Below, in pieces: positions 52,764 through 63,846 of a stretch of 64,000 nucleotides of DNA. Each line of letters opens with the position of its first letter. Position 1 is the first letter of the stretch. A program made the translations under genes and the position numbers. Origin of the DNA: Trigonopsis variabilis. Lineage: Eukaryota; Ascomycota; Trigonopsidomycetes; Trigonopsidales; Trigonopsidaceae. The notes beneath the pieces are model-generated. The model ran no database searches and was not told the DNA's origin. It saw nothing but the letters and a program-made list of their open reading frames with translations. The stretch lies in NCBI GenBank assembly GCA_003707065.3, contig PPXM03000001.1, positions 1,488,001 to 1,552,000 on the forward strand, read 5' to 3'.

Positions 52764-53213
52764 TGAGCCCACATCCCCTTTTCTGCTGTGTTTAGATGTT
52801 GAAATATCTTGCTTGTTGGTAGTTTGCTAGTGCCTTGTTTATCGATAGTCCTGGAGCTTGCTATATATATATGATGAAGCGTCACTTGAGAGTCCGAGTT
52901 GAGTAGTCCATAATCTCACATGAAGTAGCCATTACTGCAATGAAGAACAATATGGAAGAAATAATAGTATCAGCAGTTGGGTCACTTGAAGTCTCTAGTT
53001 ATTTCTTTCACTAGATCGTAAAGTCTCTTCAAAGGCCCAGAATACTATTCAACATAGGTCCAGTTTGGCCCAGTGTTCTGATATATGTTTCCCGCTTGAG
53101 TCGAGACTGTGGAAATATGAACGCATCATGGTCAATAGAGCTGCGCTGCGTACATTATCTGACCCCTAGGAGTGCACCACTAAGAACAGACCTAGAGCAA
53201 ATCATCATAAGCC
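52764..53213. other. Intergenic between permease and Snapin-like gene
   Basis: A 450-bp AT-rich spacer holding the 3' ends of two convergent genes; a TA(TA)n run near 52862. No gene seen. Confidence 0.5.
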
Positions 53214-53533
53214 TCATTGAACCATCTGTCTAATTCTCTCCTCAATTATATCAAAACTCTTATCCAGTCTTTTCATTCTCTCATACGCTATCTGAATCTT
53301 TTCTTTAATCTCAACAATGTCGGTCTGCTTGCTGTTCTCAGAATGAATGGCGTCCAATTCTATTAATTAGAACAATAGTTTCCAAATCCTATATACTTGT
53401 CTCGAGTGCCTTGAGCTGCTCCTGAAGACGAACTTGAGTCTCATGTAAGCCATTGCAGCTTCTTGCTGAAGTGTGGTCACTGATATCAAGCGCTTCCTTG
53501 GTCACTTGGGCAATCAGGTCTTTGGCAGTCATT
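53214..53533 (-). CDS. Snapin-like BLOC-1/BORC subunit (reading phase unresolved)
   Basis: A small coiled-coil gene in two pieces. Exon 1 (53533-53398) codes MTAKDLIAQVTKEALDISD, then GLHETQVRLQEQLKALET, matching the Snapin ESQ-x2-L-x2-QI-x-x-L pattern. After a 37-nt interval with GTATAT donor and TTAATAG acceptor (53397-53361), exon 2 (53360-53214) codes ENSKQTDIVEIKEKIQIAYE and a final helix RMKRLDKSFDIIEERIRQMV, again Snapin-like. With these sites the phase is one base off: KLDAIHS runs into a stop just before ENSK. Either a GC donor near 53409 is used, the sequence has a one-base error at 53340-53345, or the gene is broken. About 94 residues expected. Confidence 0.5.
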
Positions 53534-53941
53534 GATCAAAGCCGACAAGTATGCAGTAGCGGTCAATTGACAAACCTACAGTCTAATCCCTGCTGCGTTT
53601 GTGGATGCGGATTGAGTCAGTAACGCTCTGAAATTAGAAAGCGTAGTCTAGAAAGGAGCTTTGGTGTGTTATGTAACGACTTCAGTGTAAATCTTATATA
53701 ATAGATCCCTAACTTCAAATCAGTCAATATGAAGCCCGTCACTGCTACATATGCACACAATATCATTTCTAAGCAAGATCAACAATATGTACGAGAAGTG
53801 AGATCAAGCGAGTCGACTGCTCACACGTTACATAGCACACTGTTATGTCAGGGTTACCCTTGACAACCTCCATCAACAAAAACAACAGGAAACCTCCCTC
53901 ATCTTCAGGACGGCCCTTTGCTCTTGCTCGGTTAATTTGCA
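53534..53941. other. Divergent promoter region Snapin-like / Ppc89-like
   Basis: A 408-bp spacer with no gene or recognised motif. Confidence 0.45.
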
Positions 53942-55670
53942 ATGCCACGAAGTCGTCAAGGGCTAGAAAATGCCTTACGAACAGAATTACATCGCTTTGA
54001 TCAGAGGTCAGGCTTTTTAAAACATGCTGACATCGACGTGTTGGACGATGGGGCCAGTGTTCATTCTTCCTACGAGCACTATCTTCCAGAAAGATCACTT
54101 GCTCAGGATTCAGATATTTCTTTTGGTAGCATTGAGATAGACCGTGGGCTACCGGTGGATGTAAGTTGGACTTTTGAAAGAGTACTGACTGTTATAGCAT
54201 GACCTAGATATTGACTATTCCAAGCCCGAAAAGCCCAGTATTCCCAAGATGTTCACTAATCGCAACTCTCTTCTACGTGAGCTGAATATGAATAAACCAA
54301 TAAGCCGGAGTAAGACGCAAAGTCGCAAGACGGGGCCTGCAAAGGAGAATGGAGGTCTTCATGATTTTACGGGAATATCTGATATTATATCTGCGGACGA
54401 GGATACTAGAAATAAAACCATCCATTTGAATCTTGGCGCCGTTCCCGTTTCTCAAGATGACCAAAAGATCCTGTCTGCTATGCGTCAACTACAAGACAAA
54501 ATAAACCGACTGGAGGTCAACAAGCGGGACGCGCAGTACTCAATTAAGAAGAAGGATCAAGAGATAAAATCACTGAAACATGAACTTGACCGCCAAATTG
54601 AGAAGAACCTCCGCCTTGAACAGATCATCAAAGACCTCCGGCGATCATCATCAAGTCGTCACCATCATCAAACTGCAGAAGCCCTTAATGAAGTTAACGA
54701 AGAGCTGGATAATGTTAAGCATCAATTGACTTTGACCACTATAAAATACGAGGAAAGCCTAGAAGAAAACAAACGACTCCAGCGCGAACTGAAGCGAGCG
54801 AGAATCACCCAGAGGCCGAAAACAAAGCGAGCGTCTCTTGCTACAAGTGAAAGTGAATCTGAGACTGAACTCTCTGTCGATTCAGCTGATGATCAAGAGC
54901 AAGCGCAGCTCCAAGAGAAAGTCAAGTCTCTGAAGGAGCGCCTTAAGAAAGTCACCAAAGAACGTGACCAGGCTTTAGCAAGCAAGACAAAATCGTCTAA
55001 ATCATTGAAAAAAGAAAAGAAGAAGGTGGTTATTACAGAAGACGATGAGACTGATGATGCGACTGAAGGGGATGATACAGAGGTTGAGAAAGTTCAAGCA
55101 AATAGTCGGAAGACTATTAAAAAACCACTGGATGGCCAAGGAGAGGACCTGTCACCTGTAGTTGACATCGTCCAGCGAATTCTCGATACGATAAATAAAC
55201 ATGTCCCTGAGAATTGCAGCATATGCTCACGGAAAAAAATTAGACACCGTGAAACTGATAACTGCCGGCTATCCTCAAGGTTTGCTAGTCACCTAGACAG
55301 TAAGTCGAGCTTTCGCGGGGACGATCGCCTTAATCAGAGTGGTGCAGTGTCAATAGATGAAGTACTGAGTGAGCTTAAGGATGAGTTTATCCACCTGCGA
55401 ATGCAATACGAGAATGATCTCAAGCGGTATAACTCTGAAATTGCTAACCCAAATCGGATTGGCAGCCTTAGTCGGAGGCAAAGATCAGCTGCAGCATTGG
55501 CGTTGAGGAAAACGGTCGATGCGCTGGAGAAGAAGGCAAACCAAATCTATGCTCTCACTGACAACGAGATTGTGGGAAGCGAAGACCAGCCAAGAGAAGA
55601 GATTTGGCGTGTGGACCTTGATAATGACGATACTTTGGATGGCTTGGGTCTGAATGAATGGATTAAATGA
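53942..55670 (+). CDS. Spindle-pole-body protein of Ppc89/Cep57 type
   Basis: Two exons (53942-54160, 54198-55670; 37-nt intron GTAAGT...GACTGTTATAG) give 563 residues. A central coiled coil runs from about 145 to 270 (QDKINRLEVNKRDAQYSIKK, KSLKHELDRQIEKNLRLEQI, KLQ-type heptads), followed by a second coil (about 295-335) and an acidic stretch. A Cys-rich patch NCSICSRKKIRHRE is near 415. The C-terminal VLSELKDEFIHLRMQYENDL and VDALEKKANQIYALTD match the Cep57-type microtubule/centrosome-binding domain found in fission yeast Ppc89 and relatives. Likely anchors the septation or microtubule machinery at the spindle pole. The early SFLKHADIDV region is less conserved. Confidence 0.75.
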
Positions 55671-55798
55671 GTTGCGTGTAGATGTTTTTAATAATTTATA
55701 ACGGTTTGCGATGGTATTCCAGATGGGTAAAAGAACAGTAGAGCTACGACAAGAGTAGATCGCCTAACACTACATTTTTAATCGTAACAACCAGATGC

Positions 55799-56277
55799 TT
55801 AGCGGTGACGGCCAGTAGTCTTGGTGTGTTGACCACGGACACGGAGACCCCAGAAATGACGAAGACCCCGGTGAGCACGGATCTTCTTGAGTCGCTCAAG
55901 ATCATCACGGAGCTTAGAGTCGACGGCGTTGGCCAAAAGGTGCGAGTCTTTGCCGTCTTCGATGTCCCGTTGACGGTTAAGGAACCAGGCAGGAATCTTG
56001 TATTTGGTAGGGTTTTGAAGGATGTTGACAACTCGCTCAAGTTCCTCGACGGTAAGTTCACCAGCGCGTTTGTTGAGATCGACATCGGCCTTCTTGCAGA
56101 CAAGGTTGGCGTACCGCCGACCAACACCTCGGATGGTGGTCAAGGCGTACATAATCTTGATTTTACCATCAACGTTGGTGTTGAGAAGACGTAAAATGTG
56201 TTGAAAGTTTCCTTTCTCAACAGGAGCAAGAGACTGAGGTCAGATTCCATTCTATCACGGCTCTTGATGCTTACCAT
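55799..56277 (-). CDS. RPS18: 40S ribosomal protein S18 (uS13)
   Basis: Small-subunit head protein. The start codon alone forms the coding part of exon 1 (56277-56275). A 41-nt intron (GTAAGC...CTGACCTCAG) follows, then exon 2 (56233-55799) to give 145 residues: [40 protein letters not shown], then [20 protein letters not shown], and ending [11 protein letters not shown]. The ATG-intron arrangement is common in ribosomal protein genes. Codon bias is strong. A HomolD-like box lies 60 bp upstream of the ATG. Confidence 0.96.
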
Positions 56278-56330
56278 TTTGTGATGGTTGGGATAGTCTT
56301 GATGCGTCGGTATTGGTGGGTGCTCCAGGA

Positions 56331-56358
56331 CTAGGGCAGTCACAATTATGTGTCACGT
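56331..56358 (-). promoter_or_regulatory. HomolD-like box, CCCTAG and CACGTG upstream of RPS18
   Basis: On the coding strand TGTGACTG (56344-56337) is followed directly by CCCTAG, with CACGTG about 10 bp further upstream (56353-56358). TGTGACTG is the fission-yeast HomolD core that replaces TATA in ribosomal protein promoters, and CCCTA resembles HomolE/Tbf1 sites. Role here is inferred from match and position. Confidence 0.55.
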
Positions 56359-56909
56359 GTATGCAAGCCCCAGGACTTGGTTCCCGAGGATTCTGGCGTA
56401 ACTGGATTGACCATGGCAACGAGACGTGGACTTGGAACAAGTCGAAGACGAGCGCCGTATGTTATGGCTCAAGAATAGGCTATTCTTGAGAGTATTTGGT
56501 TCATGAATCACCTAAACTTAAGAACCGTTGCACGGAAAGCATTTTAAGCTCTTGACTTTGATCAAGTCTACAGAGAAACCTGTGGATCTTTGGCTCCGCT
56601 GGAACGTCTCGTACGAGTTATATATAGGACTTCTATACGCAAGGGAACTGAATTGACGGAGATTGCAGATTTCTGCTAATTTCTCCTGAAACACCTTGTG
56701 AGATGTCACTGGAACTTCCCAAGACCGGGAAACCGAATGGGATCACTAATACCTCATCACTGTAGCCCGTATGGACTAAGCTTCTACTTCGATATACAGA
56801 TCATATGTCTTCATACACTGTAGCGACCGATGAGGTCGACTTGCTCCCTATCCCATTGTGATCTTCGTTACGACGTCGACCACGTTACTCAACTCCTGGC
56901 CTGTCGAAC
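56359..56909. other. Intergenic RPS18-SWP1
   Basis: The remainder of the divergent spacer. Only short frames; no gene or RNA recognised. Confidence 0.45.
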
Positions 56910-57820
56910 ATGCGGTCGTCTTTTCTGTTAGCAATTGCGTCCATCCCGTTTGTCTCATGCAAATGGAGTATTTCTAATGGGAAAACGCATTTGCGTTCTG
57001 GGGGCAAGGAATCTACGAAGGAGTAAGTGCAGAATCAAACGATTGCGAAGTTCCATTTGGCCACAGGGTGGTGGAGCTTTTCAATTCAATTCTCAAGAGA
57101 TGAGCTAATGATAGATTCACCTTGGATGATCCAATTGACACATTTAATCTTCCCGTCCATGACACCATAACCTACAGTTTCATGGCATCCAAGGATGGCA
57201 AGCCGGCGCAACCTCATCAAGCCTTTTTAAAATTACGAGACCCTGAGACTGGTCTTGAGAGTGTCCATGTCGGATCATCGACTGGAGGGGGCAAGGTCTC
57301 TATCGAAATCGAACATAAGGCGATCCCGGTTCCTCTACTGCGATCGAAAGACCTTGAAGCAGAAATTGTATTGGGCTCTTTTGATGAAGGCTTTAAGGGA
57401 GAAGTTTTCCAGGCGGGTCGTGTATTACCCTCACAGCCTGCTGATGCCAAGGTTCTCGAAGTCGAGCGATTCAAGGTTCTTCCCGAGATCCACCATATCT
57501 TTCGCTCTCCACCCAAGACTGTCGCGACTACTCTTGCCGGTCTTCTTTCTTTGTTTGCTCCTGCCGCCACACTTTTATTCATCCTCGCTTCTTTCTTGGT
57601 AGGAGCCAATCTCAAAGACCTTGGGTTATTTCTTTCTAAGCGTCCGATTTCTCTAATTTTGTTCTTGGTCACTCTGGTAAGCTACGAAAAGGTCCTGTTT
57701 GACTTCTACTGGGGAATGAGTATCTTCGATGTGTTATCAAGAGCTGCCATCTTGGCTCCTGTATCAGTGCTTGCTGGTAGCCGGGTCCTACGACAGGTTC
57801 AGATCCAACGGGAAGCATAG
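56910..57820 (+). CDS. SWP1: Oligosaccharyltransferase subunit SWP1/ribophorin II
   Basis: Part of the ER oligosaccharyltransferase that N-glycosylates proteins. Two exons (56910-57022, 57115-57820; 92-nt intron GTAAGT...GCTAATGATAG) give 272 residues. A signal peptide (MRSSFLLAIASIPFVSC) opens the protein. A luminal beta-domain follows with PHQAFLKLRDPETGLES and VERFKVLPEIHHIFRSPPKT. Three hydrophobic C-terminal helices (LFAPAATLLFILASFLVG, ISLILFLVTLVSYEKV, LSRAAILAPVSVLAG) match the ribophorin II membrane region. The protein has the short fungal Swp1 form. Confidence 0.9.
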
Positions 57821-58260
57821 GTATAATAAAAACAAGTTCCGAGGGGGGATGGAGAGAGACACATGTGTTTTTGAGAAGATATTTACCAGGCACTGCGACT
57901 GGAACTTCACAAATGTCCATCAAATCTCAATCAAGTAACAAGGCCATGCTAGTTATCCGGTTAAAGTCATGTCATTAAAATTAGATCTTCTTATGGAATT
58001 GTGTTATCTAGTACGAAGATACTAAACATTGTAAGCAGATTCATTTCCTCAACTCTTCCATTCTATCCGGCACCGGCCCTTTCACTAGCGTATTTGACTG
58101 ATGCGTCTTTCGTTCCAATGTCGATTCTTACCAATCTGCGCGAGCGATCTGCGATGAAAGCGCGCCAATTTTCGTACATAAACCATGCATATTTGCCGTT
58201 CAGTGAACGACGTTCATTTCTTGATCATCAATTCAGTTGATGTTTCTATGTTGAGCCTGT
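57821..58260. other. Intergenic between convergent genes
   Basis: A 440-bp spacer; a plus frame at 58001-58240 has no proper start and no domain. Nothing supported. Confidence 0.5.
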
Positions 58261-58570
58261 TCAGAACACGTCTTCCCTCTTCTTTTCATCAACCTTCTCC
58301 TTAGGCCATGGGACAGGTATTCCATCGATGTAATCTCCGATCTGAGTCTTCCTCTCATGCCCAAGAACCACTATATTGTCAGAAAAGCCCGAGAACGCCG
58401 GCATACTTCGATTATAAAGAGCATACGTCGTAATGGCAAAGATCGGTAGAGCAAACATTACTAGCTGGACCCTAAAAGTAAGCAGTGGTTTTCTCCTGGT
58501 CTTACCCTCGTTTATTATAAGTGACTGGTGGCCTCACAGCTGCATTCGCTCTTCTTTTTCCGGCAGCCAT
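58261..58570 (-). CDS. Small single-pass membrane protein, likely organellar
   Basis: Two exons (58570-58506, 58471-58261; 34-nt intron GTAAGA...CTTACTTTTAG) give 91 residues. The basic N-terminus MAAGKRRANAAVRPPVTYNK leads into one membrane helix (VQLVMFALPIFAITTYALY). A hydrophilic tail with GHERKTQIGDYIDGIPVPWP and a charged end follow. The layout (basic N-terminus, one helix, short soluble tail) is typical of small mitochondrial respiratory or ER assembly proteins. I do not recognise the family. Confidence 0.7.
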
Positions 58571-59177
58571 CCTTGGTCGTTTAATACCGTTGAGCGCTAG
58601 CAACTGGGTGAATCTTTTTACTGAAGTGACACCCGGTCACAGCTATTGAAGTCCAGCCAAACAGGACAAAGAGAAATTCTTAGAGTCTCAAGACAAGCCC
58701 ATATCCTTTCAGATTGAGATGCTCGTAAGGGAGACCAGTCCAAGTTCAAGTCTACTTATTACTAAGCTTTACGTATCCAGTCGTTGTCAAGGTCTCGACA
58801 TCATGACTTGTCCGTGTTTATTCCGCCTAGATGACTAAAGAACAACGTTCCTCGAAAGTTTCCAAGTCTCGAGTCTAGCCATCAATGTTCCAATCTCTTC
58901 TGAGTTCAAAGGTTAGGAGCACTCAACTCCCACGTACTCAAAATAACTCTCCGATGCGCCTATGACGGACAAAGCTGAGATCGGAAGAACGACCCGAGTT
59001 TGCTCGGAGATAAGGTTAATTTTCAGCCCCCAATTGTCTTTGTAACTATTACTGGACACGAGCCATCTGTAGTCGATTCGCCAGATAGACGGTGCTTCAG
59101 CCAAGCCGATAGATAAAGGTCACCTAAGAGCCTCTTTGTCGTCGTCACGTACCTAGTCTTGCTTCCAGCCTTGGGAG
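58571..59177. other. Divergent intergenic region before NAD kinase
   Basis: A 607-bp spacer. A minus frame at 58913-59104 is unsupported. It should hold both promoters. Confidence 0.45.
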
Positions 59178-60660
59178 ATGAGCGCCCGGTCTCGTCGAGG
59201 AGGACACAAGCCATGTTATATCCATGGACGTTTAGTTGATAAGGCAGATGATGTCTCTGCTGTGCTCAAGGATATCAGTGATATGCGATTGACCCAGTTC
59301 AGCCAGAGCCGACTGTAAGTTGACCTTGGACACATCGAGACTGATTTGTATTTAGAGTCGAAACTGCCACGAGTGTCAGAGAATTAGCCCATCAGGTAAG
59401 ATATTTTGTGAGCCTTTGGGGCAAAACTAATATTTTCAGATTGGCAAATCGACCATCAAACCTCATGTCCGCACGATTATGATTGTCACCAAAGCTAGAG
59501 ACAATGATCTGGTCCATATGACGAGAATGCTGAGTGAATGGCTGATGGTTCATCACAAAATTACAACTTATGTCGACCATAAGTTGCGCGTCTCTAAACG
59601 GTTCGATGGCGAAGGTCTTATTAACGAGCACCCGTTTTGTAGCTCACTTCTCAAATATTGGACCCCTGAGTTCACGAATTCAAACCCAGAAACATTTGAT
59701 TTGGTTTTGACTTTGGGTGGAGATGGAACGGTTCTCTACGTTTGCTCACTTTTCCAGCGAGTAGTGCCTCCAGTCTTGGCTTTTTCGCTGGGATCGCTGG
59801 GGTTCCTGACTAACTTCCGATTCGAATCATTCCGAGAAACACTAGACCACATTGTGGCTTATGGATTTCGAGTCAATCTTCGGATGAGATTCACTTGTAT
59901 CGTCTACAGAGACGGAGCGGCCACCGAACGCCATGAAGTGATCAACGAACTCGTCATCGACAGAGGACCAAACCCTTTTATGTCCAATTTGGAACTCTAT
60001 GGGGATAACCATCTACTCACCTTAGTCCAAGCTGACGGACTAATCCTTTCCACTCCTACCGGATCCACTGCCTACTCTCTCTCTGCTGGGGGGTCTTTAG
60101 TCCATCCCGAGATCCCAGCCATTTCCGTTACTCCCATATGCCCCCATACCTTATCGTTCAGACCAATGTTACTTCCCGATTCAGTCGAACTCAGGGTTTT
60201 GATTCCTTTCGACAGTCGCTCCACCGCCTTTGCTGCCTTTGATGGCCGGGCCAGGGTAGAGCTGAAACCTGGCGATTACGTCGTGGTTTCGGCTTCAAAG
60301 TATCCATTTCCTACAGTGATGTCTCATGAGATGGAATACATAGAAAGCGTATCAAGAACGCTAAAGTGGAACGTCCGTGAGACCCAGAAGCCTTTCACTA
60401 GACATTCAACCAAGGTCCCGTCAAGTGATTCGGATAGCATTGATGACGGCTGGGATATCGACGCTGATGATCTCTTTTACAGTGAGATCTCTTCCACTCC
60501 CACGTCAGGCTTTGCTAGCCCTTCATCTAGGTCAAATAGCACCAGCCTGTCAAGAATCAACTCGGGGCTTCAACCTTTAACCGTTATAGATAAAAAGATT
60601 ACAGATAGAGATAAAGATAGAGATAGAGATAGAGATAGAGATGATAATGACTGTCGCTGA
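59178..60660 (+). CDS. UTR1: NAD(H) kinase (Utr1-like)
   Basis: Makes NADP(H) by phosphorylating NAD(H). Three exons (59178-59314, 59356-59395, 59440-60660; introns of 41 and 44 nt) give 465 residues. The conserved lead-in is LVETATSVRELAHQIGKSTI then VRTIMIVTKARDNDLVHMTR. The catalytic GGDGTVLY, the NE motif (HEVINELVIDRGPNPFM) and the PTGSTAYSLSAGGSLVHP loop are intact. No presequence is visible, so a cytosolic Utr1-type enzyme is likelier than mitochondrial Pos5. The C-terminus has an acidic Ser-rich tail ending in a hexanucleotide-encoded Asp/Arg repeat. Confidence 0.94.
60603..60642. repeat. (AGATAG)n microsatellite in the NAD kinase 3' coding end
   Basis: Six to seven hexamer units, coding DRDKDRDRDRD just before the stop codon. 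Confidence 0.9.
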
Positions 60661-60804
60661 TTGGTGATCTTACAAAAAGGAAATACCCAAATAAGGAAAT
60701 AAAATCAGTTCTGTTCTAGCGTCGTGCAATGTGTTTTTTTAGTTTTTTTGAATTGTTTTACAGTTGTGGTCTGATTCATCGCTCTGTCGTAGTCTATTAT
60801 ACAC

Positions 60805-62165
60805 TTATACATGACCTACCTTAAAACTCAAAATATCGTTCTTTCCCGCCTCGACGGGATCGGATTCCTTGACCCGCCGACCGCCAATGGTCTCATAATA
60901 GGCAATCGGTGCATCTCCCATCACGCGTCGTGCAACCTCACCGACCGGCGTGCCTTTCTTGACCAGCATACAGTCTCTAAAAATCGGGCCTTGGAAGTCG
61001 GGATTGCTTAGCTGATTCACACTTCGCACTGTATAGACAGGAACCAGACCCAAGACATTAACCGCTGCCTGGAGAATTTGGACGACTCCGGTGGATCCAA
61101 AGCGATAAAGAACAAGATCCCGGAGGTTTTCTATTCTATCTCGCAACTTATCGTCCAACGGCCTTAGATCGGGATCATCAGGAAGATCGTCGAGTGTATC
61201 AAGGAATTCTGTTCCTTCTTCGTACTTCACGTAGTGCTGTTTGGCCAGGTGACGGATGAAAACCTCAGAGATGGCTGAGGTGAGGACAACTCGCTCAGGC
61301 GGATATTTGCGGGAAATCTTTGAAATATTTTTATCGGCGTCAGGATGGTCGATCTTATTCAGCGCCAAGACAATCGGAAACTTCTCGTCGACAAACGTAT
61401 TACAGACGAGATCCACGTCCGCATCGGTCCATTCGTGAATGGCGGTTTTGATGCCTGTTTTGGCAACGACTCTTGCAACCAGACTTTCGACCGAGCCATA
61501 ACCACTAAATTGAAGCTGTAAAGACTTGACGGCAGCCGAGAACTTGGAGTCGTCGGCCGTATGGACCATATCTCGGTTCTTTCTTACTATGGAGCCCCAT
61601 TTTTTCTTTAGATTCCCACTAACCCAGTGAACAATTTCACTCCTGAGCCATTCCACGTCCTGTTCCGGATCGTAGCCCCGGGTAGCTTTTCCTTCAGCGT
61701 TCGTGGTCCCCGACACGTCGACGACATGGATCAGAGCGTCGGCATGACGGAGATCGTCTAGAAATTTGTTGCCAAGGCCCTTTCCCTGATGAGCTCCTGG
61801 TACCAGCCCAGCAACGTCCAGAAGTTGTATAGGTACTCCTCGTCTGCCGTTCTTGCACCAGCCGTACGTGGGCTCGCACTGGCTTTCTTTGTGGAAACGA
61901 GCACAGGCACAGTCGATTTGTAGATATCCTCCTCATTAGCACATTCACCTACAAGACCTACCGATTGCTTTGTTGGGGTCTATGGTGGTAAATGGGAAAT
62001 TTCCTGTCTTGGCTGAGGCATCCGTCAAGCCTTAGTTGTGAGTCTCCACGATCAAGATGTACCTACTATTCAACCTGGAGTCAGACACTTAGACAGAATC
62101 ACTTACATTGTAGATTTACCACTGGATGGCTTGCCTACAAAGGCAATCAAAGGGTCCCTGCCCAT
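60805..62165 (-). CDS. Obg/YchF-like GTPase of the YGR210C family
   Basis: GTP-binding protein of the OBG/HAS4 group; archaea and fungi share it, and a ribosome-linked role is assumed. Exons 62165-62107, 62074-62067 (8-nt microexon), 62030-61962 and 61928-60805 give 419 residues, with introns of 32, 36 and 33 nt. The P-loop is GKPSSGKST, followed across two introns by [21 protein letters not shown]3 is [20 protein letters not shown], then [19 protein letters not shown], and the NKID specificity motif is [10 protein letters not shown]. The C-terminal TGS-like part contains [20 protein letters not shown] and ends with [15 protein letters not shown]. Phase and family match only if the microexon is used. 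Confidence 0.92.
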
Positions 62166-62441
62166 GGTCTCGAGAGTAACGGTGAGACTGAGAGAACAGA
62201 CATGACGATATGGAGTGTCTACAGAAGTCCGAGTCTAGAGCTCAACGGTAATGGGTGACTGGGAGAGCTATTAGAAGTACAAGTTCAATCATACATTCAA
62301 CCGGGAAATCATATTCTGACACTAGGAAAACAATAACTTGCATCGGGAGATGAAAGCGTAGAAGAATGTTATCGAGAAGTGGCTCGACAAATCTTCCAAG
62401 AGCGAGATTACATAAAAAAAGAACAAGAGCTCGGATCCTCC

Positions 62442-63175
62442 TCAGCAGCCACAAGAGGAAGAGTCGCCGTCGAGATGAATATTAATAGGATCAGAAAACT
62501 CGCCGCTATATTCCTCTGATTCCTCTTGAGCTAAGGCGTTCCTTGCAATGACTTCAAATGCCTGCTCGACATTGATAGCCTCCTTGGCACTGGTCTCAAA
62601 GTAAGGGATGCCTCCTTTACTTTGACAGAAAGCCAGCGCACGTTTCTGAGGAACTTGGCGTTTGTTTTCCTCCACATCGATCTTATTTCCAAGCACAACA
62701 AAAGGAAATGAATCAGGGTTTCTAGGACTGGCCTGGACTAGGAATTCATCTCTCCATGAGTCCAAGTTCTCAAAGCTCTTGGAATTATTGACATCATACA
62801 CCAGAACACAGCAATCCGCTCCTCGATAAAATGCCAATCCCAAACTCTGGAACCGTTCTTGACCTGCTGTATCCCAGATCTAGCCTTAGCCTCGTCCCGC
62901 CACCTTATCAAGCCTTACCTGCATAGACACCGTGTTATCGTCCACTACTACTTCTTTCGTGGAGAAATCGGCACCAATGGTCGCTTTGTATTGATTATTG
63001 AACTTCTTATTCACATATTGTTGCCTGAAATCGTTAATGACCGATCGACCTCTTTGTCTCACATTAAACTCGTCTTGCCAACTCCGCTATCTCCAAGTAT
63101 TATAACCTAGAGCCTGTCAGTCATATTTCAACCAGTCGCCTGTACCTTCAAATGGACCTTCTTTCTCGATGACAT
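62442..63175 (-). CDS. YPT7: Rab7-type GTPase YPT7
   Basis: Controls vacuole and late-endosome fusion. Exons 63175-63146, 63106-63063, 63024-62919 and 62879-62442 give 205 residues, with introns of 38-39 nt. It starts [20 protein letters not shown], as in Ypt7. G motifs: GDSGVGKTS, the Rab7 effector loop [46 protein letters not shown] and [16 protein letters not shown]. The C-terminus SSSCGC gives the CxC double-prenylation motif. All canonical residues are present. Confidence 0.97.
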
Positions 63176-63846
63176 CTATGTCTTAGCTCCTCTATCCACA
63201 TGGAGCCCCAGAAACCAGGGCCAATCTTTACCTTGAATTCGTCGTTCTCTTGATAACTTCCGTGGATCGATCTATTACCCGTACGCCAAAAGACTTCCCT
63301 GCTCTCAAAATAGCGAGTAGTGTTGTTTTACTAGCACTCTCAACTCCCAAGCGGTAACAACCGCGTCCTGCCCTACCTACCTATAGCAACCAGCCTTTCT
63401 TCGCTCCCAATAGTCGCCTTAGATGCTGATCTTCAAGGTTGCTAAACCCAATTGATGCTCACGTCGTGCTGTTATATTTGTGTTTCTTGCTGAAATTTAT
63501 ATTATACTGATATGTGTGAGGCGTGAAAAGACTCACTGCTTGTTAATGCACTGATCTCTCCTCATAAACATAAACCGACTTGCTCTTACTCGTCCTGTCT
63601 AATCTAGATAGATCAGCATATCAACTGTGCGACAAGTCAGCCGGGACTTCTCGAACGCTCAGCGACTGCTGCCCATCTTGTAGCAGATCATCATCACGCA
63701 CGCCTGATAAGACTCATGAGAAACACCAAACAGGCAGTATGTTAACTTTGGCCTGCTTAGATGATAAATATACTCGATTATTTATGTTTGATCTTGGAAG
63801 AGGCAGAGCTGAGGCACTGGCTTGATATCATCTCTGCCCGGTGACG
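63176..63846. other. Divergent intergenic region at the right edge
   Basis: A 671-bp spacer between YPT7 and the partial gene. A plus frame at 63580-63825 has no domain and a non-ATG start. Nothing else seen. Confidence 0.45.
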
